64,000 nt of DNA. Origin: Maledivibacter halophilus (GTDB lineage: Bacteria; Bacillota; Clostridia; Peptostreptococcales; Caminicellaceae). Each line of letters begins with the position of its first letter. Positions within the stretch are counted from its first letter, which is position 1. The DNA is taken from contig NZ_FUZT01000009.1 in the NCBI RefSeq assembly GCF_900167445.1, positions 105,058 through 169,057 on the forward strand. The letters run 5' to 3'. The notes beneath the pieces are model-generated. The model did not search any database. It saw only the letters and a program-made list of their open reading frames with translations, and was not told where the DNA came from. Positions 25,089 through 33,757 of this stretch are shown here, in pieces. The position numbers and the translations under genes were made by a program.

Positions 25089-26957
25089 ATGGAAAATAAA
25101 CCAATTAAAGTAAATAAGTTGGAGGAGTTATTAGAAGCTAGTAAGCTTCTTAATTCTACCCAGGACACAGATTATATATTAGATTATTTATTAAAAAAAT
25201 CCCTTGAGCTTATAAAGGGTGGAGATACAGGAGTGATTTTTCTTTATAATAAGGATACAGGCCTGTTAGAAATAAGGTCCTTTGTAGGCTTTGAAAGCGG
25301 TGTTGTAGAGGCCAAACTTTATCCTGGAGAGTCTATGACAGGGATTGCTTTTCTTAAACAGGGAACTATATTTTTCAGTAATTCTAAGGAAACAAAACAG
25401 GCTATGGGTACAATGAGAGAAAAAAATATGAAAATATTACAAAACTCCCTTAATAAAAAGCAGAATAAACTTTTACAATCTATATGCTGTCCTCTGATAT
25501 ATAGAGGAGAATGTATTGGAGTAATAGTGATAGACAATTTTGAAAACCCTGGTGCACTAGGGGAAGAAGATGTCTATCTTTTAGAAGCAATTTCCATTCA
25601 GGCAACTATAGCCATAATCAATGCACAAAACTATGAGAAGCAGCTTAAAAATAATGAAGATTTAGAAAAATATAATAAAATGTTAAAATTTGAAAAAAAT
25701 AAGTATAAATATTCAACTAGTCTACATAGTAGATTTACTGAAATGATACTAAATGGTTGCAGTGTTGAGGATATTCTTTTAGAAGCATCGACATTATTGA
25801 AGAGAGACGTTTTTATTATTGATTTATTTTATAATATTAGCAATTATGTTTTTAATCACTATACTAATTTTGATGATGTTAAATTAATGAGCCATAATTT
25901 AATAAAGTATTTAAGTGAAAGCAAAACATCTAAATATCATAGCGAAGATAATAACCTTCATTTCTATTTTTCTCCTATAATGGTTAATAGAGATACATTA
26001 GGCTGGTTTTGTGTTATATCAGATGATGATAAGTATTCAGAATTAGATAATATTACTGTAGAAAGAAGTGTAACTATACTAGCCCTTGAGCTATTGAAAA
26101 TGAATGAACTTAGTAATATGGAGCAAACCCTTAAGGGCGATTTTCTAGAAAGCCTTATAGCAAATCAGAACAAAGATTATATTATGAAATACGCAAAAAA
26201 TTATGGCTTTCGTTTTGATAGAAAGCACCAGATAATCGTTATTGAAGTTGAAAGGAATAAGGAACTTGTGGGTCAAGAGCAGCATCAAAATAAATTTAGT
26301 AAATATATAAAATATTATTATAGTATTATAAATGAAAAGATTAATAGAATTTTCTTTAATTCTATAACTTTAATTAAGGGTAATAAGATTGTAATTATAC
26401 TTCAATTAGATGATGATAATAACAAAGAGAAGATAAAGCTTTTTCTAGAAAATATTGTGACAGAAAATAATATAGGTTTTTTTACTAAATATGGGAATAA
26501 AAGGGTCAGAGCAGGAGTAAGTGACGAAATTAATGGCTTGGAAAATTTTAAGGATTGCTATTTTAATGCTATGCAAGCTGTTAAAATGACTAAGGATATC
26601 GATGGAGAGGATTTATATTATTTTTATGATGACCTAGAAATAAAGAAAATGCTATTAAATAATGATAAAAAGGATCTTGAATATTTTATTTCAAAAACCT
26701 TAGGAGCTCTTTTGAATTATAGAAAAAATGCAAGAAAGGAATACTTAGAAACTATTAAAACCTATATTAAGAGTAATGGTAATTGGACCTATACTAAAGA
26801 TTATCTCCATATACATGGAAATACCCTTAGCTATAGGCTAAACAAGATAAAGAACTTACTAAATATAGATTTAAACGATTATAATCAACGATTAAGGCTG
26901 CAAATAGCCTTTGAGATACTTGATATACTTCCTTACATGGATAAAATAGAAAATTAA
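25089..26957 (+). CDS. GAF-domain PucR/CdaR-type transcriptional regulator
   Basis: The 622-residue protein has an N-terminal GAF domain (about 10-180, with SVCC-like QSICCPLIYRGECIGVIVIDNFE) and a linker coiled coil (about 185-210). A long middle region containing a GGDEF-like/CdaR fold (about 370-500) follows, and the C-terminal PucR helix-turn-helix reads YLETIKTYIKSNGNWTYTKDYLHIHGNTLSYRLNKIKNLL. PucR/CdaR regulators activate nitrogen-compound catabolism genes (purines, sugar acids). It is divergent from the M20 hydrolase/transporter set, making that operon the probable target. The inducer likely binds the GAF domain. Confidence 0.8.
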   Translation: MENKPIKVNKLEELLEASKLLNSTQDTDYILDYLLKKSLELIKGGDTGVIFLYNKDTGLLEIRSFVGFESGVVEAKLYPGESMTGIAFLKQGTIFFSNSKETKQAMGTMREKNMKILQNSLNKKQNKLLQSICCPLIYRGECIGVIVIDNFENPGALGEEDVYLLEAISIQATIAIINAQNYEKQLKNNEDLEKYNKMLKFEKNKYKYSTSLHSRFTEMILNGCSVEDILLEASTLLKRDVFIIDLFYNISNYVFNHYTNFDDVKLMSHNLIKYLSESKTSKYHSEDNNLHFYFSPIMVNRDTLGWFCVISDDDKYSELDNITVERSVTILALELLKMNELSNMEQTLKGDFLESLIANQNKDYIMKYAKNYGFRFDRKHQIIVIEVERNKELVGQEQHQNKFSKYIKYYYSIINEKINRIFFNSITLIKGNKIVIILQLDDDNNKEKIKLFLENIVTENNIGFFTKYGNKRVRAGVSDEINGLENFKDCYFNAMQAVKMTKDIDGEDLYYFYDDLEIKKMLLNNDKKDLEYFISKTLGALLNYRKNARKEYLETIKTYIKSNGNWTYTKDYLHIHGNTLSYRLNKIKNLLNIDLNDYNQRLRLQIAFEILDILPYMDKIEN

Positions 26958-26960
26958 GAA

Positions 26961-26992
26961 GGGGGTTAAGAAGATTTTCTTAACTCCTTTAG
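26961..26992 (+). terminator. Bidirectional terminator
   Basis: GGGGTTAAGAAGA and TTTTCTTAACTCC form a stem with almost no loop, followed by T-rich sequence. It lies between the converging regulator and thioesterase genes. Confidence 0.8.
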
Positions 26993-26999
26993 TTTGTGT

Positions 27000-27740
27000 C
27001 TAATTCCATTGTATATATGATTGAAATACTTTTTTATCACTATGATTATTAATACCTTCAATGTAAAAAGAATTTATATTATTTTCAAAAACTCCTCTGA
27101 AGATGTGAATTATATCTTCAAATTTACATTCAGATATAAAGTTTATCTGCATTTCTTTTATTTCTTTTTCTTTAAATATGTCTTGTGGAAAGCTATCCAT
27201 GATAAGTTCAACATATTTTACATTATTCATATGCTGATTTATATCTATATCTGAGTAACTTACTCTTTTTTCAAAAAGAAATTGCGTTTTGTCAGTCCAA
27301 GAGATTTTATCTGGAACTTCGTATAAAGAATGCTCGTTTTTGAAGTGGTGAAGCTTTTCTATATATAATTTAGGTCTTTTGGGACGCATTTTTTTACTAT
27401 CAATAATTAACCAGGCTGTAGTGGCCTTGGCAATAATTTTATTTTCAGAATTGTAAAATTTAAAATCTCTAAGTACAAACAGTTTATCTATTCTCTTAGG
27501 CCATGTTTCAACTCTTATTTTGTCTCCAAGTTTAGGCAGATTAATAATTTCAATTTTCACCCTTGAAAGCACCCAAAACAAGTCTTCTTTTGATAAGTTA
27601 TCATAACCTATTTTTAGATGGTTTGCATGATTTGTGGCAGATTCCTGCATGTAATTAAAGATAGAACTTATTTTTACTTGATTTTTAAAATCAACATCAT
27701 ATGTATGTATTTTAAAGGTTTCTTCCCAAACGATACTCAT
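27000..27740 (-). CDS. Acyl-ACP thioesterase
   Basis: The 246-residue product has two hotdog domains (about 1-130 and 145-246), matching the bacterial acyl-ACP thioesterase family that releases fatty acids from acyl carrier protein. The N-terminal half carries MQESATNHANHL and FWVLSRVKIEI. The second half has SYSDIDINQHMNNVKYVELIMD, including the Asn/His pair thought to be catalytic. I start at the ATG at 27740 after GAAGGAG; the track to 27758 would run through the ribosome site. It stands alone, with convergent and divergent neighbours. Confidence 0.88.
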   Translation of the reverse strand: MSIVWEETFKIHTYDVDFKNQVKISSIFNYMQESATNHANHLKIGYDNLSKEDLFWVLSRVKIEIINLPKLGDKIRVETWPKRIDKLFVLRDFKFYNSENKIIAKATTAWLIIDSKKMRPKRPKLYIEKLHHFKNEHSLYEVPDKISWTDKTQFLFEKRVSYSDIDINQHMNNVKYVELIMDSFPQDIFKEKEIKEMQINFISECKFEDIIHIFRGVFENNINSFYIEGINNHSDKKVFQSYIQWN

Positions 27741-27931
27741 AGTACTTTTCTCCTTCAATATATAAATTTGAGCTTTTGCTTAAACTCCTATAATGATATT
27801 CTATAATATTAAGCTTACATATTTCAAATAAATATTATATTTAGCATTATATATACTCTTATAAAGTTTTATTTGTATATAAAATTTGATAATATTGAAA
27901 TATATAGAAAAAAGCAATAGGGGGAATAATT

Positions 27932-28867
27932 ATGGCTTTACTCAAGGTTATAGACCTGAAGAAACATTATAAAAATATAAAGGCAGTAGGTGGAATAAGC
28001 TTTGAGGTCAAAAGGGGTGAGGTTTTTGGACTCCTTGGGCCAAATGGTGCAGGAAAGTCAACAACAATATCTATTATATCTACTCTTATAGCACCTGATT
28101 ATGGGGATGTTTTATATAAGGGTGAGAGTGTAATCAAATCACCTAAGAATTTACAGAAAAATCTTGGAGTAGTACCACAGGAAATAGCTTTATATCCTAC
28201 TCTTACCGGCTATGAAAACCTTAGATTTTTTGGGAATATATATGGATTAACAGGTAGATTGTTGAAGCAGAGAATTGAAGAAGTATCGGAAATTATAGGA
28301 ATAAAAGATAGATTAAAGGATAAGGTTGAAAAGTATTCCGGCGGCATGAAAAGAAGAATAAACATTGGTGCTGCCCTTTTGCATCGGCCTGAGCTTCTTA
28401 TCATGGATGAGCCTACAGTTGGAATAGACCCCCAGTCAAGAAATCATATATTGGATACAGTTTTAGAGCTTAATAGAAAAGGTATGACTATTATCTATAC
28501 AAGTCACTATATGGAAGAGGTTGAATATCTCTGCACAAGGATAAGTATTATGGATAAGGGAAAAATTATTGAATCTGGGACTAGGGATGAGCTTATAGAA
28601 GTTATAAAGGGAAATAAAAGGATAGAAATTAGGTTTGATAAAGTATCAGATGAACTTATAGAAAAAATAAGGGATATTAATTATGTAAATAAGATAGAAA
28701 TAATAGAAAATGAGGTAACTATTACTATTAATAATGGAGATGAAATTTTCAAGGATATTATAGAAAGGGTAGGGGAGACAGACGTTAGTATACTTTCTAT
28801 TGATGTTAAAAAACCTAACCTTGAAGAAGTATTTTTACACTTAACTGGTAAAGCTCTTAGAGATTAA
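27932..28867 (+). CDS. ABC-2 type transporter ATPase
   Basis: ATP-binding subunit of an export system, 311 residues. Walker A is GPNGAGKST (about 41-49), the Q-loop VVPQE, the signature YSGGMKRR, Walker B LLIMDEPTVGID and the H-loop TSHYMEEVE. The C-terminal extension (about 230-311) is the regulatory tail typical of drug/Na+ exporters (NatA/DrrA type). It starts at ATG after AGGGGG and is followed after 14 bases by the first permease gene. Confidence 0.92.
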   Translation: MALLKVIDLKKHYKNIKAVGGISFEVKRGEVFGLLGPNGAGKSTTISIISTLIAPDYGDVLYKGESVIKSPKNLQKNLGVVPQEIALYPTLTGYENLRFFGNIYGLTGRLLKQRIEEVSEIIGIKDRLKDKVEKYSGGMKRRINIGAALLHRPELLIMDEPTVGIDPQSRNHILDTVLELNRKGMTIIYTSHYMEEVEYLCTRISIMDKGKIIESGTRDELIEVIKGNKRIEIRFDKVSDELIEKIRDINYVNKIEIIENEVTITINNGDEIFKDIIERVGETDVSILSIDVKKPNLEEVFLHLTGKALRD

Positions 28868-28881
28868 GGGGGAAAGAATAA

Positions 28882-30237
28882 ATGAAAATAATTGATATAT
28901 TACGAAAGGACTTAAAAATAGTTTTAAGTGATAGAAAGGCTTTAATTACTATGATCTTTATGCCAATAATTCTTTCAACTATACTGGGCTTTGCTTTAAG
29001 TGGTTCTTTTATGAGTAGTGGGGATAGAGATATTTCAAAGTTTAATATAGCTATAGTAAAAAATTATAATATTGATGAAGAATTAAAAAAAGTTAATGAA
29101 GAATTAACAAGAGGTATGATAGGTGAAAATCTAAATAAAGAAGAAAAAAGTAATTTAATTAAAGTATCAAATGAGCTTGATATAGAAAGTATTTTTTTTG
29201 ATGAATTTCTTGGAAGCAAGAAGATTAAAAGAATAGTTAATTATAGAATAGAAGATGAAAAAACATCAAGAAAATTATTGGAAAAAGGAAAAGTATCAGC
29301 TGTAGTAATATTACCTGAAGATTTTATTTATGATATGATTATTAATTTTTTAACTCCCTTTAGAAATATTGTAAAAATAGATATGATTGGAAATCCAGAG
29401 TATTCCATAGGTTTTCAAATAGTAGAAGATATAATGAATGGTTTCACTGATAGGATATCTTCAATAATAATTGGGAAAAATGTTTTTCTTGAAACTGTTT
29501 TAGAAAAAGATGTAGGCAAGAGGGCCTTTGAAGATATAGAAACTATAAAGAATAAGATTACAAATAATATAGGAAATATTGAAGTAGATATTAATTATGT
29601 AACTTTAAATGGGAAAAAAACTATCTCTAGCTTTGGATACTATGGAGCAGCAATGGCAACAATGTTTATTCTTTTTGCTGCTGGCTATGGAAGTAAAACT
29701 CTTTTAGAGGAAAGAGATAATATGACATACCAGAGGATGGTCATAGCTGGAATATCCAAATGGAAGATGACAATAGGTAAATTTTTCGTAATAGCCATTG
29801 TAGCATTATTACAAATATCTATTATAATACTTTATTCTAGTATCTTTTTTAAAGTCAGTTGGGGAAATATAGGATTGATTTTTTTAATAAGTATATGTAC
29901 GGTATTTTCAGTAGCAGGACTAGGAATAATGATAGCTGGGGCCACATTTAAAGCTGGTAATTATAAGATTACAATTGCTTTTCAAAGTATAATAATTCAG
30001 ATAATGGCTCTAATAGGAGGAAGCTATATCCCCCTTGAAACACTACCTGAATACATACAGAAAATCAGTATTTTATCAATAAATGGTATTGCCCTTAAAT
30101 CCTATTTAAAATGTATGATGGGATATGGTATAGGGGAATTAAAGTTATATCTATTATTGCTTTTAGCCATGGGGGTAATATTTATTTTCTTTGGAATAAT
30201 CCTTTTAAGAAATGGGGGAGACCTAAAAAATGCTTAG
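28882..30237 (+). CDS. ABC-2 type permease (NatB-like)
   Basis: The 451-residue membrane subunit has one N-terminal helix (LITMIFMPIILSTILGFAL), a large extracytoplasmic domain (about 45-245), and a block of about five helices at the C-terminus. The motif RDNMTYQRMVIAGISKWKMTIGK is typical of ABC-2 permeases. It overlaps the next permease gene by eight bases, so the two probably form a heterodimeric exporter. The substrate is unknown; candidates are an antimicrobial, a lipid or sodium. Confidence 0.85.
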   Translation: MKIIDILRKDLKIVLSDRKALITMIFMPIILSTILGFALSGSFMSSGDRDISKFNIAIVKNYNIDEELKKVNEELTRGMIGENLNKEEKSNLIKVSNELDIESIFFDEFLGSKKIKRIVNYRIEDEKTSRKLLEKGKVSAVVILPEDFIYDMIINFLTPFRNIVKIDMIGNPEYSIGFQIVEDIMNGFTDRISSIIIGKNVFLETVLEKDVGKRAFEDIETIKNKITNNIGNIEVDINYVTLNGKKTISSFGYYGAAMATMFILFAAGYGSKTLLEERDNMTYQRMVIAGISKWKMTIGKFFVIAIVALLQISIIILYSSIFFKVSWGNIGLIFLISICTVFSVAGLGIMIAGATFKAGNYKITIAFQSIIIQIMALIGGSYIPLETLPEYIQKISILSINGIALKSYLKCMMGYGIGELKLYLLLLLAMGVIFIFFGIILLRNGGDLKNA

Positions 30238-31402
30238 TATAATTAAGCTTAGATTTTTAATGCTTCGTGATGAGTATAAGTCCATAGTTTTATTAACAGC
30301 CATGGCACTTGGCTTCACTGCTGTTTTTGGGATATCCAATGTAGATGGATATAAACCTAAGGTGTTGATAATAGATGAAGATAATAGTAAATATTCACAG
30401 CTATTTATAGAGGAATTAAAAATGAGTAATAGCTTTGAATATGAAATAAGTAATTATGATAGAGGAATTAAGCTTGTGGATGAGGGAAAGGTATTAACAG
30501 CAATTATATTGAAGAACAATTTTGAGAAAGACATAGAGATGGGTAAGTCTCCTATTATTGATATTTTGAAGTTAAAGGATGATATTTATATATATAGATT
30601 AGAAGGTCTTATATCTAATATTTTTAATAAAATGATAAGTAATATAAAAATATCTGAGGCTGCTGCCGATTATATAGGGCGTTTAAAAAGTATCAACAGG
30701 CAGGAAATTGTAAGTAAAACATATTTAAAGGCTTTAGAAGCTTGGGAGTATGAAAAGCCTATAGTAATAAATCAAGAGATGATTGAAAGGAAGGGTAAGT
30801 CTGAGTATAATCATTTAAAGCATATGATGATAGGCTTTGCCATATTCTTTTCAACCTATACTGTGGTTTTTAGCATAGGAAATATTCTTAATGATAGAAA
30901 ACATAATATATGGCAGAGAATGTTAATTTCACCTGTGTCAAAGACTTCCATATTAGGTGGCAGTATGATATCAGCATATATAATAGGATGTATTCAGCTT
31001 GGAATATTAATACTTGGAGGGAAATATCTATTTGGTATAGATTGGGGAAAGAGTGTTTTAGGAATAATAACAATAGCTGCATCCTTTGTATTCACAATGA
31101 CATCATTAGGATTGCTGCTTTCTGGTATTGTTAGGACTGAGGCCCAGCTATCAGCTATCACACCAGTAGTTCTGACCAGTACTGGAATGCTTGGAGGATG
31201 TCTGTGGCCCCTAGAAATAATAAACTCAAAGGTATTACTTACAATTGCAAATTTTGTTCCCCAAAAATGGGCAGTTGAGGGAATGGAGAAAATAGCAGTA
31301 AATGGATACGGCTTTGAGGCTGCACTTATGCCTTCTTTGGTATTACTTGGAATGGGACTGATTTACTTTATGGTAGGGGTTAGATTGGTTAAGTTTGAAT
31401 AA
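30230..31402 (+). CDS. ABC-2 type permease (second subunit)
   Basis: The 390-residue product has the same plan as the preceding permease: one N-terminal helix, an extracytoplasmic domain (about 35-190), then five or six helices. It contains NDRKHNIWQRMLISPVSKTSILGGSMISAY, the usual cytoplasmic ABC-2 motif, and the late TSTGMLGGCLWPLEIIN. It completes the three-gene ABC exporter. No terminator of its own is evident. Confidence 0.85.
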   Translation: MLSIIKLRFLMLRDEYKSIVLLTAMALGFTAVFGISNVDGYKPKVLIIDEDNSKYSQLFIEELKMSNSFEYEISNYDRGIKLVDEGKVLTAIILKNNFEKDIEMGKSPIIDILKLKDDIYIYRLEGLISNIFNKMISNIKISEAAADYIGRLKSINRQEIVSKTYLKALEAWEYEKPIVINQEMIERKGKSEYNHLKHMMIGFAIFFSTYTVVFSIGNILNDRKHNIWQRMLISPVSKTSILGGSMISAYIIGCIQLGILILGGKYLFGIDWGKSVLGIITIAASFVFTMTSLGLLLSGIVRTEAQLSAITPVVLTSTGMLGGCLWPLEIINSKVLLTIANFVPQKWAVEGMEKIAVNGYGFEAALMPSLVLLGMGLIYFMVGVRLVKFE

Positions 31403-31466
31403 GTATAAATTAATTATTTTACTGGAATATCTATAGATATGGGCCAATACAAAGTTAAGAAAAGAA

Positions 31467-31548
31467 GTAGCCTCTGAGGTTTTCTTGCCATCAATTATTT
31501 AATCTAAAACTCATTTTCACATGAGCCAAAAGAATTCTCAGTGGCTAC
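31467..31548. repeat. Hairpin/dispersed repeat with CAGTGGCTA arm
   Basis: GTAGCCTCTGAG (31467-31478) pairs with CTCAGTGGCTAC (31537-31548), with one mismatch. The right arm is the exact complement of TAGCCACTGAG at 23414-23424. It lies in the 157-base gap between the converging ABC permease and RodA-like genes, so it may also act as a weak bidirectional terminator. Confidence 0.5.
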
Positions 31549-31559
31549 GACTACAGATT

Positions 31560-32969
31560 TTATTTTTTAAATAGACCTTTGTTAAAATCAATAGTTAATT
31601 TTCCATCTTCAAAATGAATGATATCATTTTGAAATAATGTTTTTTCAAACATTGGTTTAGGGGATGGAATATTTACAATATTACTTCTTCTATGTACAGA
31701 TAAAATCAATCCTAATAGAAACATGGTGAAAGTAAAGCTAATAGCTCCATAGGATAAAAGTGGAGGTGCTTGTGTAAAGATACTATAGAAACCCAAATTG
31801 TTTACAATAGATCCAATAAACTGTAATAATAAAATTGACAGACACCCTAGAGATACTGATTTTCCTAAGATGTTATTTTGTCTAGTAGATATTTTATACA
31901 ATCTATATAATAAAAAGAGGATTAATAAACCAACTACTATTGCAGGAATATATCCCAATTTTCCAATTATAAAGGCAAAGGAAAAATCACTACTCCATCC
32001 CGGGAGATACTTTTCCAAGGGTTCTTTGTGGATTGAAATGGTTCCAATGGGCTTGGCATTACTAATAATATGCCTAATAATATTTACTTGATATCCTAAT
32101 CCTTTAGGGTCAGCATTTTGGGTAAATAGAGGTATAAGCCTTTTGATACGATAGGGTGCTTGGACTATTAAAATGAAAAAAACTAATATAGATGATAATA
32201 TTGTTGGAATATAAACTAAACCTAGGCTCAATTTAGTATTACAATTAAATAATCCACTTTTGATCACTGAAGTAAGTATCACTAAACATGAAATAACTAT
32301 TACTAAACCGGTACTCATAGATGGAATAAAAAGAGTTATAATAATTGGCGGGATACAAAGTAATCCCGATAAAATAATTCCCAAATATTTCATATTACCA
32401 AGATTATATACTAAACCTGAAAAAATAGGGATAAATAGTAAGGAAGCAAAGGGCCCATAGTATATGGCACCATTTATAACTGGTGAAAAAATAAATACTG
32501 CTATCATGAATAATATATAAGCTATATATAATATCCATGAGTATTTTTTTAATAGTGTATAATCAAAAAAATAAGCTATAGTAAATATTACAATTCCTAT
32601 AGGTGCATATACAAGAAAACCACTAAAGTATTCTCCTTGGACACTATTTGAAAAAGGTTCTACAGTACTGTAGAGATATTGCATACCTCCACTTATTAAA
32701 AGAAATATTGCTGTAGTAATTAATACAGACCATTCAACTAAAGGCTTATGGGTCTTATTAAGTTCTTTACCAATTAATATAGGATCTCCCATATCTTCAA
32801 TTGATTTAAGTAGGGCTTCCTTTTCATCCATTCCCTCTACAATATATGCTTCTTTTTGATCTTCAATATGGTCATTAAGCTCTTTTCGTATTTTTTTATG
32901 TAAATTTTTAGCTTTAACCCGCTTACATACAAGGTTTAAAAAATTTTCTTTATCTTTAAATTCCCTCAA
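31560..32969 (-). CDS. HAAS-domain/FtsW-RodA-family fusion protein
   Basis: The 469-residue product starts with a short cytoplasmic domain (about 1-72: IRKELNDHIEDQKEAYIVEGMDEKEALLKSIEDMGDP), the pattern of HAAS/DUF1700 modules that pair with PadR regulators. The rest has about ten helices and ends like a SEDS protein (LPGWSSDFSFAFIIGKLGYI, then SIFTQAPPLLSYGAISFTFTMFLLG). SEDS proteins polymerise glycan strands of peptidoglycan. It begins at TTG after GGAGGTG and overlaps the padR gene by 14 bases. Whether the polymerase activity is kept is unknown; the SYGG-type motif reads SYGA. Confidence 0.8.
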   Translation of the reverse strand: MREFKDKENFLNLVCKRVKAKNLHKKIRKELNDHIEDQKEAYIVEGMDEKEALLKSIEDMGDPILIGKELNKTHKPLVEWSVLITTAIFLLISGGMQYLYSTVEPFSNSVQGEYFSGFLVYAPIGIVIFTIAYFFDYTLLKKYSWILYIAYILFMIAVFIFSPVINGAIYYGPFASLLFIPIFSGLVYNLGNMKYLGIILSGLLCIPPIIITLFIPSMSTGLVIVISCLVILTSVIKSGLFNCNTKLSLGLVYIPTILSSILVFFILIVQAPYRIKRLIPLFTQNADPKGLGYQVNIIRHIISNAKPIGTISIHKEPLEKYLPGWSSDFSFAFIIGKLGYIPAIVVGLLILFLLYRLYKISTRQNNILGKSVSLGCLSILLLQFIGSIVNNLGFYSIFTQAPPLLSYGAISFTFTMFLLGLILSVHRRSNIVNIPSPKPMFEKTLFQNDIIHFEDGKLTIDFNKGLFKK

Positions 32970-33300
32970 AGTTTACACCTCCTAAAACCTTATTTACGCT
33001 ATTGGTATATATAGACCATTCATTTTGCTTTTTGTCTAATAGTTTTCTTCCTTCATTGGTAATGCTATAATATTTTCTTAACTTTTGATTTTCAGATTTT
33101 TTTTCGTAGGAAGTCAAAAATTTTTGCTGCTCTAATTTGTGTAAAAGGGGATATAATGTTCCTGCCTTAAGGGTAAATACATTTTGTGAGCGAAGCTTTA
33201 GCTCCTCAATCATCTGGTATCCATACATATCTTCATTACTTAAAAGCTTTAAAATCAGCATTGTTGTACTTCCGGATACTAGACTTTTATCAACTTTCAT
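32956..33300 (-). CDS. PadR-family transcriptional regulator
   Basis: The 114-residue product has the PadR winged helix: GSTTMLILKLLSNEDMYGYQMIEELK, then FTLKAGTLYPLLHKLEQQKFL and a wing with KYYSITNEGRKLLDKK. It begins at ATG after GGAGGAAAAC, is translated first in a two-gene operon with the HAAS-RodA protein, and has a palindromic site over its promoter. This is the usual PadR-HAAS partnership, in which the regulator responds to cell-envelope or drug stress. Confidence 0.9.
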   Translation of the reverse strand: MKVDKSLVSGSTTMLILKLLSNEDMYGYQMIEELKLRSQNVFTLKAGTLYPLLHKLEQQKFLTSYEKKSENQKLRKYYSITNEGRKLLDKKQNEWSIYTNSVNKVLGGVNFEGI

Positions 33301-33320
33301 AGTTTTCCTCCTATCATATA

Positions 33321-33365
33321 TAGATTATCTACATATATTGTATATAGATGATCTATACAAGTCAA
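33321..33365 (-). promoter_or_regulatory. padR promoter with overlapping palindromic operator
   Basis: On the minus strand, TTGACT (33365-33360) and TACAAT (33342-33337) are separated by 17 bases. The spacer and downstream sequence form overlapping dyads, such as GTATATAGAT-G-ATCTATAC (33340-33358) and a longer imperfect repeat across 33321-33356. PadR proteins bind such AT-rich ATGTATAT-like dyads, so autorepression is likely. Confidence 0.6.
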
Positions 33366-33403
33366 GGGAAAAAGCAAATTATATATAATTGAAATTAAAA
33401 ACG

Positions 33404-33432
33404 TTGAAATATGATTGCTAAAATGCTAGAAT
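33404..33432 (+). promoter_or_regulatory. Promoter of the cobalamin-riboswitch operon
   Basis: TTGAAA (33404-33409), 17-base spacer, TAGAAT (33427-33432). It lies about 25 bases upstream of the first riboswitch helices. Confidence 0.55.
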
Positions 33433-33457
33433 TATAATGAACTGAATAAAGGATATT

Positions 33458-33632
33458 TTTATGGTGCAGTTTTACTGCTTAAAAGGGAAGCTAGTGAGAA
33501 TCCAGCACGGTCCCGCCACTGTATATAGGGAGTACTATATCATGCAGCCACTGTTTTTTATAAAATGGGAAGGTGATAATAGTATGTTGATCTTAAGTCA
33601 GGATACCTGCCATATTAATACACGCTAAAGCT
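33458..33632 (+). ncRNA. Cobalamin (adenosylcobalamin) riboswitch
   Basis: Conserved cobalamin-aptamer blocks are present in order: AAAAGGGAAGCTAGTGAGAA, TCCAGCACGGTCCCGCCACT (the B12 box core), GCAGCCACTG, ATGGGAAGG and the downstream TAAGTCAGGATACCTGCC. The terminator at 33689-33731 supplies the off switch and the receptor gene starts at 33758. Repression by cobalamin implies the downstream importer supplies cobalt, a corrinoid, or a related need. Confidence 0.95.
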
Positions 33633-33688
33633 CACGAGGATGGGGAGGTGTTACAGCAGAGTACTTATATAGGTAGAGTACCTATGTC

Positions 33689-33731
33689 TATACTTCTTTA
33701 TTTTTCATGAAGAAGTATTTTTATTTTTTTG
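33689..33731 (+). terminator. Riboswitch expression-platform terminator
   Basis: ATACTTCTT (about 33690-33698) pairs with AAGAAGTAT (33710-33718), followed by TTTTATTTTTTT. It sits between the aptamer and the first gene. It also shows that the frame open from 33707 is not translated from there. Confidence 0.85.
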
Positions 33732-33757
33732 CAATAAAAATACTAGGAGGAAATAAT

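Noticed and set aside
33707..33757. N-terminal extension of the riboswitch-controlled receptor
   Set aside because: It lies in the terminator hairpin and U-tract; the ATG at 33758 has a proper ribosome site and signal peptide.
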